NCBI GenBank assembly: GCA_029378245.1
Contig: JARKIF010000148.1
Location: 1 to 64,000, forward strand
Direction of reading: 5' to 3'
Source: Roridomyces roridus
Lineage: Eukaryota; Basidiomycota; Agaricomycetes; Agaricales; Mycenaceae
Length of the DNA stretch: 64,000 bases
Shown here: in pieces, positions 1 through 11,810 of the stretch
Position numbering within the stretch: position 1 is the stretch's first letter
Layout of the letters: each line of letters opens with the position of its first letter
Program-made: the position numbers and the translations under genes
The notes under the pieces: model-generated
Told to the model about the DNA's origin: nothing
Seen by the model: the letters and a program-made list of their open reading frames with translations, nothing else
Database searches by the model: none

Positions 1-340
1 CAACGGATGGTCGGAGGGTGGAGGACAGCGGGAATTGGCGGGAGAGATGCGGGAGAGATGCGCTGCTCTCGCCTCGGTAGTGTAAAGCATTCCTCTATGC
101 ACGCCGGCTCGCGCGCCCGGATCGTGGAGTGCCATCCACCTTGAAGCTTGAAACCAACTCAAACCCGAGATTCGAGACTCGTCGAGACTCGAGAGTCCTG
201 ATGGGACGGGCTGGGACGGGTTGAATCTGGCGGAACTTAGATCCAGAGGCATCGCGGACAGGTACCGACGCACATTGTATGTCCAGCGCATTGTGGTGGA
301 AGGAAAGAGAAAAGCGGCGGCCAAGGCACGTGATTGATCA
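1..340. other. Flank upstream of F-box copy 1, no gene seen
   Basis: No supported reading frame. The last bases, 327-339, carry the motif CACGTGATTGATC. The same motif, or a close variant, precedes the other F-box copies in this window, so this stretch is the original promoter-proximal DNA of the F-box gene that now starts at 4142. The sequence resumes at 4121 after the inserted element. Confidence 0.6.
327..339 (+). promoter_or_regulatory. Shared F-box family promoter motif (E-box-like)
   Basis: CACGTGATTGATC contains the palindromic E-box CACGTG. Copies or variants lie just upstream of the other F-box family starts: 33910-33920 (+, diverged after CACGTGATTGA), 41995-42007 (minus), about 47690-47702 (minus, E-box diverged) and 63931-63943 (+). 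In copy 5 it sits about 30 bp before the ATG. The regulatory role is inferred from conservation among otherwise decayed copies. Confidence 0.5.
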
Positions 341-3300
341 CACTGTGGGAAGTAAAGGTACTTGGTCTGAGTGCCAAGGCACTATTTATGAGATTTAGGA
401 ACTCAGATGTAGGCCTTAGATTTTGAGTGCTTTCTGGGGGACTACATCCAAGGACCCTCCCGGGAACTCACAAATGAGCAAGTTCGAGGAACTACAAGTG
501 AGTGCCTGTGGGGAACTATTTTCCGAGGAACTATTGCCAAGTTCCTAGATGGTACTCAGGTGTATTACTGTCAGGTTTTTGAGCAGCCTGCGAGTCACAG
601 TGATTTGGTGGGCAATATGATGCACAAATCAAGCTCAGTGCAGCCAACTCATGGTTTATGAACTGCTTTCAGGGATAAGAACGAGAAAACCTAGGGGGTA
701 CTTGATTGCGCCGAAATGGGAGGTTATGCTAGCGGTCAATCAATAATCCCGTTTGTCGCATGATTTTCGGATCACAATCGGCTGACATGCCGACTCGCTA
801 CGAGCACGCAAGCAGTATACATGCTGTGTTCTCCGGGTCAGGAATCAGGATCCCAGCAACCAACCGGCAACGTTCTTGATTCACCTTCCAATCAGCTTCT
901 ATGAACTTGACAATTTCGGGCGACTCGAACGCTCCGTACCGACCACGTCACGGATCAACATACTGCTGGCCATCATATTTGCAGACCAAACAAACGGTTG
1001 TCTTCCGCCCTCATCATCCCCGCGAGTCACTTCGACACAACATCGCCCGCTCTTGCCTTCTCTTGCCGTCAGATACCGCGCCCCGTCTATTCCCATCAAA
1101 ACTACTCTGGCTTGGTCTCCACCATCACCGGCCGTCCTGTCCCTCCTTTCGGCCTCTAGCTCTTCAATGAGTACACGTCGCTGCCGTGTGTCAGGATCTC
1201 TCAAGTTCAACTTACTTCTTCCAGATCTGTTTTATACTACTACTTGCTATGCTAAGCTTCTGGTTGTTTCTCGGCATAATACTAATCATACACCTCCGTT
1301 CCAGTGAGGAGCTCGGGCTATTCATGCACTGGCCGTTTCTGGCTGGATCCAAGAGTTGCCGTCACCCGATTGAAGCTTCGGATTGACACCGACTTTTATA
1401 AGTATTACTGGGAAGATCTCGCCGCCAATATCTCTTGCCCAATTTGTGGCCTTCCTCGTCCGGCTCCCTCTACGAGTGAGAATATCTTTCTGACCTTCAG
1501 TGGAACACATTGGACGTGTTGAACCTCTCGTAGACACACCCTCTTGGCCCCTCCTGTGTCTGGAGGTCGGACACGCAGCTGGCCGGTCAGCGAGAAGGTC
1601 TTTGTGTTTTATCATTTATGACAGATTCCGTCCGTTCTGTATACTATTGAATGTCGAGACTCAGCGAGCAAGATAAAGGCAATTGTACCAAATGAACCCC
1701 TCTCTCTACTCTTCAATGGGGCCGGTTGAGCCAGCTTTGACGCACAAGTGACAAATGTAGCACGCATCGAGACTCGAAAGGTGAGTCACATTCTGATGCT
1801 TCGAGGGACGACTAATTGTATCGGGACGCGAGATGCGCCAGTTGTATTCATTCTGCACGCGTAGATCTAGGGTTAGCCATGTACTTCGAGCGAGCCCAAT
1901 AGAGCCACGAATAACAGCGACTTACACGCGCGTGATGTGTTCACGTGATGGCGTCGAATCTCACCATCACCGTCACCATCCCGCTTATCGCCCGCGATCG
2001 CCCGTACCGATGCCCGTCCCGTTTGCTCTGGTGGTCAATACTGATGCCCTCCGTCGTCCCCTGCTGCTTTGAGTCCGACCCCGCCGCCAGATCGGCGCAG
2101 TATGGCCCTGTATGAAGTTCATTGAGAATGGCAGGAATGTCGAGTATCCCTACCTCTGCCCGTCCCATGCACGTATCTAGGCACTTCAATCTTCTCCCTC
2201 CATGTCCTGCTCCACTGGCTTTGAACAGTTTTGGTATCGTCGGCAGAGTTAGCGATGCTGGAGACATCGCGCGAGTGCAGGTGTGTGCTACTCTCTCCCC
2301 TCCCATTCACAGCTAACCAGCCGGATAGGCACATTCCTGCTGCCTCCAGCGTCGCCTGCGACTCCTCACACTACGTAGGAACGCAGCTATCCACGGAAAA
2401 TTGCACGTTGCGGACTCTTCTGCCAAGACCTCGAGCGTCAACACCTGCGCTCGCTTCCTGTGCCCCAGCCTTCAATCGCTTCCGTGCGGACGACGTCCCA
2501 GTATCCTCCAGGTACTCCGCCTAGTGCGTCGCTTCAATCTGGGGCTCGCCGTGATGACCATTCGTCTTTTTGGGGGCGCCTCTGCAGAGCAGGTCCGTGG
2601 ACCCTCTTCCTTGGTACAGACTCTGCATCTAACGACCCCAGTGACACCCTGCAACGTTCTCCAACTCGCCCCGTCATGCACGACGCTCCTCGCTCCCCCG
2701 TTTTGGGGATTGGCACGTCACGCGCGCCGTCACGCAAAATCGATGCCGTGCCCGCTTTTCTTCGTTCCAGATCTCGTATGGACTCCACTAAACGACAGTC
2801 CAGTACCTAACCCTCCTCCGGACTGCACGCTGCTTTGCGCCTTCGTTTGCGTGGACTGGCATGTCGACGTGTCGTGACGCAAAAACAACTGCATGTGTGC
2901 CTCTCCCTCGCTCCAATCATCCTCTCCACTCAATTAAATGACTATACAGTACCCCATCCTTCTCCTCCGACTCGTACAGCCGCCTCGGCGCTTCCACGAC
3001 CACGGTTTGGACGTTCCCGCACCGAGATGGAAAGGTCAGCCGTACGTGCGTGTGCTGTTGTTTCCACTTTCTATGCTCTTTACTAAACCACCGACCGTAG
3101 CCCCTCCGTGGTGCTCCATGACGCCTCGACGCACAGCTCGCCGTGCGACTGGTCCGCCGCCACAACGCGAAAGTCACCCCACGCTGATCAACCTCGTTGC
3201 GTGCGTATCCACCCAACCCAATCCGCTCACCGCCTTATTCAGCGATATCAATCGATGTCTCCGGATCTGTGCTGAATGTACGTCCCACTCTCTCTCATTG

Positions 3301-4120
3301 TCTTCTTAGGATAATCTCATTCATCGCTCTCGCAGCGTCGTTGCATCTCAAATCCACAGTATCATTCACCGTCAGCGCCCAATGCTCGCTCTTTCGAAGT
3401 TCATTCGACCCACTGAGCCTCTCGACGGCATGTCCTTCATTCCCTCCCGTCTTCTTCCTCCCAACGTCTCCCTGGCGTCCTCGACTTGCCTACCGGCCGG
3501 CGCCGCGGCAGCACCGGCACCAGCGGACATCCGATCAACGGCGTCGTATGTTCCCTTCTTTTTCACACAGATGTCGTTTTACTGACCTCAAAACTGCAGG
3601 TGCTTGTGTTCTCCTTCGCCAGCGACGCACTCGAGATGCCACCCTCCGCTCTTCCACCGACGGCCTGTTCTCTTCGACCCAGGGCAACTTCAACCTCATT
3701 CATTATGCGCGTACCCGGTCAAGGTGACGATCAATCCAGATCAGCTGAATTTGTCCTCACATGTCCCAGGTGCTCTGAACGTGTCTTTCTCGGTCCTTGT
3801 CGTTATCGATATATGTATTTTGGTAGATCATTGCAATATACATGAGTACTCGAGAACTAGCGCCGAGTACTAAAAGAACTGAGATGTAGTACCCAGGCAC
3901 TCAGATGCAGTTCCTGGTACTCCATGTGAGTTCCTCGGGGAACTCAGACCGAGTTCCTTGAAGCACTCAGATTGAGTTCCTTGAGGCACTCATATGCAGC
4001 TGGTTTTCTGCACACAGGAACTTGGATTGAGTACCTCAAAGCACTGCATGCTATTACCTCGGGAACTACATCCAAGTGTTTTCGAGGAACTACATGCAAG
4101 TTCTTCTACTTCCCACAGTG
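341..4120. mobile_element. CACTA-like TIR element (non-autonomous)
   Basis: The left end reads CACTGTGGGAAGTA and the right end, reverse-complemented, reads CACTGTGGGAAGTA too, giving a terminal inverted repeat of at least 14 bp. Inside each end lies a 200-270 bp array of short degenerate repeats in both orientations (core GGAACTCAGAT..AGTTCCT), at about 360-580 and 3840-4105. Terminal CACTR plus subterminal repeat arrays is the hallmark layout of CACTA/EnSpm elements. Flanks share only ATC, and the left flank has one extra A, so the 3-bp target duplication is imperfect. No transposase was recognised. The interior at about 2.3-3.8 kb is C-rich with intron-like GT..AG stretches (for example 3042-3100) and could be captured host gene pieces. 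The insertion separates F-box copy 1 from its promoter motif. Confidence 0.7.
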
Positions 4121-5248
4121 ATCGGCTTCTTCCTTCCGTCCATGTCGTCGACGCTCCTCTCGCTACCCACAGAGCTTCTGCTTGTTATCATCGACGCCAT
4201 TCAAGACTAAAAGTCCCTCCTCACCCTCGTCCTGACATGTCGTCTCGCCCGCCTCCTGGCTGAGCCAATCCTCTAATACCGCTCCATTGTGATCACCGCT
4301 GGCTCCCAAGCGAAGTGCCTCGCCGGCGCTCTGAGATCTCAGGAGCGTTCTGATTGTGTCGCAAGCCTGGACGTGGTCCCTGACTATTACAAGGAAACGA
4401 ACATCGAGGCGCTGACGCCGACAATCGGGACAATGTCCCACCTCCGCAGTCTGTCGATGGAGAGTCCATTCGTCAACTATCAGCGCTGGAGCTATACAAG
4501 CGAACGGTGGAGAGAGATCTTGAAGGGATATAAGCTATTGTTTTCTGAGGCCGCGGGCGGTATCGGCTTGCAGAATCTCGAGAGTCGTGCGTTTTCCTCC
4601 TTGTTCTCCGTCGACCACTTCTCGTACTATCTATCCAATGACAATCCATTGGGCTGGTGATGAGAATCGCTTCTGGCGTCTTACGGATATCAGCAGTATC
4701 TTCAAGCTACCCGCACTCCAGCGCCTCGCCCTCTCCAGCGCCGCCCTCCTCGACGATCTGATCGAGCACTTGACCGACCTCCCCGCGGGTACGACACCTG
4801 GACCTCCTCCAGTGCTTTGTTACTCCAAAAGCAATTTCCGCTGTACTCGCACTTCCCCGCGCGCTGCGGTGGTGCCGTGTCAGCAACCTGTGCTATTACA
4901 TATATTACGACCCCCGTAACAGGGAGCACGACATGGCCTTGCCGGAGGATTTCCGCGAGGCCTTGTGGCAGCAACATCAGGAAAACCTGAAGTTGCCAAT
5001 TGTTGGTAATTGCCACCATATACCGAAGAATGTCTCATTATCCAAGATTTTTCTGATGTCTAAGTGCCGATAATTTCGTACCAACTTTCAACAGAATGGC
5101 TCACAAATGCTGACATATGGCTATCATATGGCCCCATTTGGAGCAGGTATCTTCGCATTCAACGGACATCATGTTATTCAACTGGGTGTACTCGGAAATG
5201 AACTGTATTGCACATTAAAAATGAATACAGTGGTAACGGTATGGTGGT

Positions 5249-6816
5249 CATCAGGAAAATCTGGATTCGCCAATTGACACAGATTGTTGCCAATTGGCAG
5301 CAATCTCTGCCAATTGACAAATTGTCAGAATGTCCAGGTCCCGATCCGTTGTCAACATTCCACGGCAAATTATCACCAATTGTCAGGGATTGCCGAGAAT
5401 TATGGCACTGTTTCACCGTTGGTTCTCAGGCTGTTGATTAAAAACAATTAAAAACAATGATGAATTCAATTCGCTCTACATACAACAAGAATACGATACT
5501 AAGTAATAATCTAGCCTACAACACAGCTCTCCGGCCACATGCAACCAGGGAACACGACACAGCACTGCAACAGGAGAAAATTCAGTGATCGGCGACGAAC
5601 GGCATAGGGTGGGACATACTACTGAGCCATGATGAGGACAAAGGGAGTGAGAGAACGGCGGTACAAAAGAGCTGAACAGAACGGCGTCAACGGCAAGTGA
5701 TCATGAGAAGAGTCAAATAACGTACATTGCACCACGTGAATCTGTGATTGAGAACGAAAGGAACAACCCGTGGGTGTACACTGCTGTGCGGCACAGCACT
5801 AGCAAGCAGACTAAATGAATGGCAGCACATGGGGGACTTGAAATACATACACACCTTGCAACAGCGCATGGATTTGAGCAAAGACGGTGAGCAGGAGCGC
5901 AAGAACGGCGATGCGCTGAGGAAACGTAACAAGTTAGCGAGCAGGAACACCATGACAACGGTAACGTACATGATTCACCTGCGGTGATGCGGCCGCACGC
6001 GAGGTCCGCCCATTGACACGTCGCACGATCTGGGTGCCAGCTCAGAATGCCCATGGAACGAGAAACACACCTTGCACCCACTACCTGTTGGTATACGGTA
6101 GACGTGCAGTCTCGGGAATGCAGGGGCAACCATGCCTGATTTGAGGCAAGTCGCATCGAGACGGAAGACATCCGAAGAGGCATGATATCTACAGCGGGGA
6201 TGAGGACTCGAGAATCAGAGAATAGCTACTTCTCACCTGGAGGGACTGCAGCTCGGCGTGACCGACACAGGACGTGGGCCAAAGAAGGAAGCGCCAGACA
6301 CAGAGGGAACAAGGGAGGGATGGTGGTGGTTAAGAAGAGAGAAGTGAAAAAAGTGACAACTTGTTTGGATGGCATGTCGTGATTGATCCTCGGCTATCTT
6401 CGGCGGTGATTTCTGTCCGAGACTTCCCACGTCTCGGCAATGACTTCAAATCTTCTCAAGTCCCCCGGGGCCCGCGCCGCTGCCTGTGTCCACGGTCTTG
6501 TTTCCCTCTTTACTGCCGCCTTGTGCATGCACCATAGCAAGTTAACTATCGGCACAATTCTCTCAAATCCCCACAAGTTTTGCCCCAGAGCTCAGTGATA
6601 TGAGAGCCTGTATGAGTGGACAAGTGTTGCAGCGCCAGTCTTTGAATGAATGAGTGGTACACACAGCACTTGAAGCTGCTTGGAGAAAGTTGGAGAATTG
6701 GTTTGGCCGCAAATTGTCAGGAAGTGTCAAGGATTGTCAGAGATTACCGAGGTTGTATGATTGTTACAAAATGTCAACAATCAAAATCAAATTGGCAGAT
6801 CCGGTTTTTCCTGATG
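5249..6816. mobile_element. Inner TIR element of the CATCAGGAAAA family
   Basis: It starts CATCAGGAAAATCTGG at 5249 and ends with the inverse CCGGTTTTTCCTGATG at 6816. Both subterminal regions carry CAATTGTCAG/CAATTGACA motifs, as in the outer element. Left and right flanks share a GGTAACGGTATG-like string next to the ends (5232-5246 and 6817-6831). That could be a long target duplication or part of an older repeat. Length is 1568 bp. Only short frames without recognisable domains occur inside, so it is non-autonomous. Confidence 0.6.
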
Positions 6817-7225
6817 GTAACGGTATGATGTACATATGCATATTCCAGATTCAACCCGACAAACCTGCCCATCACACCGTGCAAGCATTGATACATATGG
6901 TGGAAACGCGACATGAGGCAGAGCTGTCGGCAAAGGGATGAGCAGCAGGGCAGTGAAGTATTCAGGATGTCACATACCTATACGGACGAAGCTGATGGGC
7001 GAGTAAAATAGGGGGACTGCAGAACAACAATGAATAGATGTGAATCATGGAGGAAAGGACACATACTGAGGGAAGGACCCGTTCATAATGAACCAGTAAG
7101 GGCTGGGGTGGGTGTGATTAGGCCATATACAACACAAAGAAATATCACTATTCACCATTGTAACGGAAGCAGCTGTATGCGACGGAGCGTGGGTAGGTAG
7201 GGTATCGGAAAGGAGACAGTGCAGG

Positions 7226-7589
7226 TGTCAGCACCTAGGGCTAAGTCGGGTTCTAGTCGGCAACGAACGAGGCGACCGAGCGAAGAGCAGCAGACGAGAC
7301 TCAAGAGGTAGAGCAAGCCGTAGGGAGAATAGACTAGATTCGTCTACAGTACTGAGACTGTAGACGGGTATATATACTACATGATCGAATTAGGTACGAG
7401 GAGGTAGGGGGTAGGAGCAGGGGCGATCGAGACCGGTAGGGGTTTAAATGCAGGGGAGAGTGGAGTACCAAGCAGGGGTTGCGACAAGACCCGCCCGATC
7501 AATGATGATCACTGATTTAGGGTATTGATGGTTTGATGGTTGATCGGGTTACAACCCGTCGGGTTGTTGCCTGGGGTCATTTCATGACA
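7226..7589 (-). repeat. 3' LTR of the gypsy element
   Basis: This 364-bp repeat matches 12996-13359 without a difference noticed by eye. It is the downstream LTR in the element's minus-strand orientation. GCAGG target duplication lies at 7221-7225. The pol stop codon is 37 bp from this LTR. Confidence 0.95.
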
Positions 7590-7625
7590 TCATCCCCTCC
7601 GTTCAAGCGCTGCGTCCCGAAGCGC

Positions 7626-10600
7626 TCAGGACACGATCTTCCATCGGCCGTTAACCCGTTCTTCACGGAGTGCAGTCGGGTTCTTCTCATAGAACTCCTC
7701 TATGCATTCCTCTGCTCCATCCAACAAAGCGCGCTTTTCCCAAGTCCATTCAGCCGGGGGATAGTCCTTCCATTTGACGAAGTAGCGCAACGTGTTGCGC
7801 TGATTCCCGCCGCCTCTCTTGACTTTCAGGATCTCCTCCACCTCATACTCATAATGACCGTCAACCACGTCCGGGGGTGGCGGATCCACCACTTTCTGAT
7901 GCTCGGCCACAGGTGGTACCCAAGGTCGAAGGTAGACCGTATTGAAAACCGGGTGAACTTTCCAAGATGCAGGCGTCTTGATTTCGTACGAGAGGGATCC
8001 AACCTTGCGCACCACCGGGAAAGGACCATACCGTCGGTCCTCGAATTTCTTGGTGGGTCGGTGCGTCTGCAGGTTCTTCCCTTCTAGCCACACCTTGTCG
8101 CCTACTTTGTACCCCGGGTCGGGTTGTCGACTGCGATCGTAGTATTTCTTCATAACTTCTTGTGCATGGCGCATTGCTGCTGCGGCTTCTGCCCGTACCT
8201 TCTCCATTCTCTGCGCAAATTCCATCGCCTTCTCCGTCGGAACCTCTCGTAGTGGTTCAATCCCTTTGCGCGGGTGGAACCCGAGAGTCATAAAGAAGGG
8301 GCTGAATCCCGTCGTTGCGTGGACCTTGTCGTTGTAGGAGAATTCGGCCAAGGTCAACCATTCTGCCCAGTCGTCTTGCATGAAGTTCGTAAAGATCCGG
8401 AGATACTGCTCCACCTCTTGGTTGACCCGTTCCGTTTGACCGTCGGTTTGCGGATGATATGCTGTCGACGCATTCGACTTCATTCCCAGAAGTTTCATCA
8501 AGTCGCGCATAAAGTGGCCCACGAATTGTGTTCCACGGTCGCTGATTACCACCTCCGGTAACCCGTAATCCTTCCACACATTGTCCCGATAAACCCGGGC
8601 AATCCCTTCACCGGTAATCTGTTCCCGACAGGGCACAACCCGAATTCCCTTACCCAGTCTATCCACAATCACCACGATACTGTCGTACCCCTTGGACTCA
8701 GGTAACTTCGTGATTAGGTCGATCGAGACGTTCTGCCACACTCGTTCGGGCACTGCGTTCGGTGATAAGGGTCCGCGGGGTTTGGATGGAAACGTCTTCG
8801 TCTTCTGGCACGTCGAACAAGCGGCTACGTACCGCTTGATGTCCCGGGTCATGGACGGCCAGTAGTAGTTTCGCGCTACTAATTCCGCCGTTCGATACTG
8901 TCCAGGATGACCGGCCATATACGTATCATGGTGAGCTCGGGTTATGTGATGGCGTAGCTCCTTGTCGGAAGGGACGTATACCGATCCATGCCTAGTCAAG
9001 AACCCGTCGTGTTCCTGCCAGGTCGGGTTCTCCTCCTCGGCTTCTTCATCCTTGCTCTTGGCCAAACCCTCTTTGGCCGCATCCTCCCACTTGTCGTGGG
9101 CGTCCTTGATGCGTTGCAAAAATTGGTCCCCTCCCTCCTGGTCTGGGATTGCTCGCAGAAATTCCTCCTTCGGTATCTGTTGAAATTTGTCCGCTGGTAG
9201 CAACGTGATATCGCTGTTATCCTTTGCCCCCTTTTCATGGCCATTTCGCCTCGAAAGGGCATCCGTTTTGTTATGCGTTTTACCGGGCTTGTGGATCAGC
9301 ACAAAGTCGTATTCACTCAACTCCAGCGACCAGCGTGCCTGCCTCCGGTTCAGCTTCTTTGTCGTCATAAAGTAAGCCAAATTCTTGTGGTCCGTCCAAA
9401 TCTCGAAGGTTTTGTTGCTGCCTTGAAGGAAATGCCTCCATTCGTACAAACCGCGCATAATCGCCAGCATCTCCTTGTCGTGAATGTCGTAATTTCGCTC
9501 CGTGTCGTTAAGAGATTTGGACAAGAACCCGATCGGAACCCAGACTCCGTTCTGGAGTTGAGAAAGCACCGCCCCAGTCGCGAAATCCGAAGAGTCGGCT
9601 TCCATCCGCCATTCGCCATGGTCAGTCGGAAAATGCAGCACCGGTTCGGTGGTGACCAAGTCCTTCAGCGTTTCAAACGCTCTCCTTTCTTCACCTCCCC
9701 ATCGCCACCGGTAATCTTTCCTCGTCAGCCGTGTCAGGGGTTTGGAGTGGATCCCGAACCCGGCAATAAACCGACGGTAGAAGTTGAGGAACCCAAGGAA
9801 GCTCTGAACCTCTTTGACCGTTTTGGGTTCTGCCCACTCGCGTACTCCCGCAACTTTCACGGGATCCATCCGAATCTTTCCATCCCCGATAATCACCCCA
9901 AGGTATTCGACCTCCCGCTTCTCAAACTCGCACTTTTCGGGTTTCAAGTACAAGTCATTCTCCTGTAGGATCTGCAGCACCTCGCGCACTGTCCTCTGGT
10001 GCTCCTCCTTGTTGGAGGAATAAATCAAAATGTCGTCCAAGTAGACAATAACCCGACCCTCGGCGATCTGTCGGGCAAAGATGTCGTTCATCATGCACTG
10101 GAAGGTCGCCGGCGAGTTCGTCAACCCGAAGAACATCACCAAGGGTTCAAACAGCCCTCGATTGGTGATGAATGCCGCCTTCTCCTCGTCCCCTTCCTTT
10201 ATCCGAATGTTGTTATAACCCCATCGTACGTCCAACTTGGTGAACCACGTCGCGTTCCGGAGGTTGTGCATTATTTCGGAGATCAGGGGAATCGGGTACC
10301 GGTTCTTGATCGTAATCGCGTTCAACCTTCGGTAATCTTGTACTGGTCGAAGTTTCCCGTCTTTCTTCTTCACGAAAAAGAAAGGAGACGCAAACGGAGA
10401 CTTCGAGGGGCGTATCCGCCCAGTCTTCAAGTGTTCCGCAATGAACTCGTCCAACTCCTTCTGTTCTGGGATTGACAGGGGAATAACCCGACCCCGGGCG
10501 GGTTCCGCCCCGTCCTTCAGTTCGATAGCGTGGTCCCAACGCTTCCGTTCCGGTAGTTTGTCGAAATCCTTTTTGTCGAAGACACTGCGAAACTCATCGA

Positions 10601-11621
10601 GGTAATGGGCCGGGACAATATCCTCCATTGCCTGGTCGCCCTTCGCGTTATGGGCAGCCGCTGCTAGTTTTGTCGCAACCGAACCCATAGCTCGGATATG
10701 CTCCGCGTGTTGGGCGTCCTCTTCCTCGTAAATTCGGGTGACGAATACCCGATCGTCGGGTTCCAACCCATCTTCGTCTTCGGCCTCCCATTGCTTCCAG
10801 AGGCGTTCGGTGCGGCACGCAGGCGGGCAGCGAGTAAAAGACAACTTTCTGTTACTCCAGTCAATCTCGGGATTGTGTCGTTTCAACCACTTGTACCCCA
10901 GAATGACATCCGTCTTCCCGGTATTGGTCAGGGCGAAGGTCATTACTTCCTCATGATCCTCCACCGTAGTGCGCATTCTGACCACTTGTCGAATCTTGCC
11001 CCCCGCGTTGGGGGTGTTATCCGCGTTGTAGACAGGTACCGGCATCGGAAGATCCTCCACGTCGAGCCCATGCCTCTCGGCGAACGACTGGTTCATGAAT
11101 CCTTCCGCGGTAGCCCCAGTGTCCAAAAGCCCCACCACCGTATACCCACGGAGGCTAGCCAAATCCTGCACCACCATAGGGACCATCACTGACACCCCAC
11201 CCATAGCGCGAATGAAGGAAGGCGGATTTTGCAGCTCTTCGATGGCTGTAAGAGCGTCGGGTCGATAGAGACCCAGTAGCTCCTCCACGTATCCTTCGGT
11301 AATTTCGGTGCGTCGGGTTTTGTACGTCCAATTCTGCAGCATCTCTACTGCGTGCGGGCGCTGGGCGTACATTCGGTCCAGCAGTCGCTCGGCACTGTTG
11401 GGTGGTAGCCCCTTCCACGACGCCTTTGGTGTAGGAGGTACGACTGTAAACTTCTTTCGGGGTATCGGCTTCTTACTCCTCCACTCGGGGGCAGGAGTGT
11501 CGTTTTCTTGTTCGTTTGCCACGATTTGAGAATCTTTATCGTTCAATAGAGTATGAAATTGATTAGTGAACGACTTGTGTACATGGGGTATCGAGGGAGA
11601 CCGGGAGGACGTGGCTTTCAA
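7626..11621 (-). CDS. pol: Gypsy Pol polyprotein with chromodomain
   Basis: About 1330 codons encode the replication enzymes. Retropepsin motif LLDTGA sits near residues 165-170. Reverse transcriptase carries YLDDILIYS near 524. RNase H follows (MEADSSDFATGA near 674, TDHKNLAYF). Integrase has its HHCC zinc domain near 905-945 and the DDE core (DLITKLPES, ISDRGTQF, QTDGQTERVN). A chromodomain closes the protein at about 1255-1310 (VEEILKVK, YFVKWKDYPPAEWTWE), expected to guide integration to marked chromatin. The frame opens just after a TGA near 11636 and has no ATG at its start, so expression as a Gag-Pol fusion is likely. It overlaps the zinc-knuckle frame by about a dozen bases in the -1 direction. 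No internal stops or frameshifts are seen. Confidence 0.95.
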   Translation of the reverse strand: MKATSSRSPSIPHVHKSFTNQFHTLLNDKDSQIVANEQENDTPAPEWRSKKPIPRKKFTVVPPTPKASWKGLPPNSAERLLDRMYAQRPHAVEMLQNWTYKTRRTEITEGYVEELLGLYRPDALTAIEELQNPPSFIRAMGGVSVMVPMVVQDLASLRGYTVVGLLDTGATAEGFMNQSFAERHGLDVEDLPMPVPVYNADNTPNAGGKIRQVVRMRTTVEDHEEVMTFALTNTGKTDVILGYKWLKRHNPEIDWSNRKLSFTRCPPACRTERLWKQWEAEDEDGLEPDDRVFVTRIYEEEDAQHAEHIRAMGSVATKLAAAAHNAKGDQAMEDIVPAHYLDEFRSVFDKKDFDKLPERKRWDHAIELKDGAEPARGRVIPLSIPEQKELDEFIAEHLKTGRIRPSKSPFASPFFFVKKKDGKLRPVQDYRRLNAITIKNRYPIPLISEIMHNLRNATWFTKLDVRWGYNNIRIKEGDEEKAAFITNRGLFEPLVMFFGLTNSPATFQCMMNDIFARQIAEGRVIVYLDDILIYSSNKEEHQRTVREVLQILQENDLYLKPEKCEFEKREVEYLGVIIGDGKIRMDPVKVAGVREWAEPKTVKEVQSFLGFLNFYRRFIAGFGIHSKPLTRLTRKDYRWRWGGEERRAFETLKDLVTTEPVLHFPTDHGEWRMEADSSDFATGAVLSQLQNGVWVPIGFLSKSLNDTERNYDIHDKEMLAIMRGLYEWRHFLQGSNKTFEIWTDHKNLAYFMTTKKLNRRQARWSLELSEYDFVLIHKPGKTHNKTDALSRRNGHEKGAKDNSDITLLPADKFQQIPKEEFLRAIPDQEGGDQFLQRIKDAHDKWEDAAKEGLAKSKDEEAEEENPTWQEHDGFLTRHGSVYVPSDKELRHHITRAHHDTYMAGHPGQYRTAELVARNYYWPSMTRDIKRYVAACSTCQKTKTFPSKPRGPLSPNAVPERVWQNVSIDLITKLPESKGYDSIVVIVDRLGKGIRVVPCREQITGEGIARVYRDNVWKDYGLPEVVISDRGTQFVGHFMRDLMKLLGMKSNASTAYHPQTDGQTERVNQEVEQYLRIFTNFMQDDWAEWLTLAEFSYNDKVHATTGFSPFFMTLGFHPRKGIEPLREVPTEKAMEFAQRMEKVRAEAAAAMRHAQEVMKKYYDRSRQPDPGYKVGDKVWLEGKNLQTHRPTKKFEDRRYGPFPVVRKVGSLSYEIKTPASWKVHPVFNTVYLRPWVPPVAEHQKVVDPPPPDVVDGHYEYEVEEILKVKRGGGNQRNTLRYFVKWKDYPPAEWTWEKRALLDGAEECIEEFYEKNPTALREERVNGRWKIVS

Positions 11622-11810
11622 TCCCGGTCATTGGAAAAATCCTCTGGGGACTCTTCGTCCGAGTTCTCCTTGGTGTCGGGTTCTTCCACCATGGCACGGA
11701 ACTGCGTGGTAACATGCGCATGGGTTGGGCAGTTACGGCGGATGTGCCCTTTGAGCCCGCAGCCATAGCAGTTCGTTGCTAGGTTGACGACGGCCCGTAT
11801 TCGTGTGATC
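11618..11810 (-). other. Gag nucleocapsid zinc knuckle in a shifted frame
   Basis: The minus-strand frame reads CYGCGLKGHIRRNC, a perfect CX2CX4HX4C retroviral-type zinc knuckle that binds RNA. It is not in the frame of the gag reading frame (11733-12950), which runs past it as unrelated sequence and stops at 11733. The typical PMDID stretch just before the knuckle (near 11812) is in the gag frame. The shift therefore falls in the roughly 40 bases between them. This frame ends at TGA 11618-11620, just before pol becomes the -1 frame. Confidence 0.75.

Noticed and set aside
899..3873. Several open frames of 80-176 codons inside the CACTA-like element
   Set aside because: They overlap each other on both strands, show biased C/S/R/P composition and no recognisable domain. 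GT..AG intron-like stretches exist, but I could not join them into a credible protein.
5041..5058. A separate 84-bp TIR element at 4975-5058
   Set aside because: The inverse end is imperfect (TTTTTCTGATG) and the true partner of 4975, judged by F-box continuity, is at 14115.
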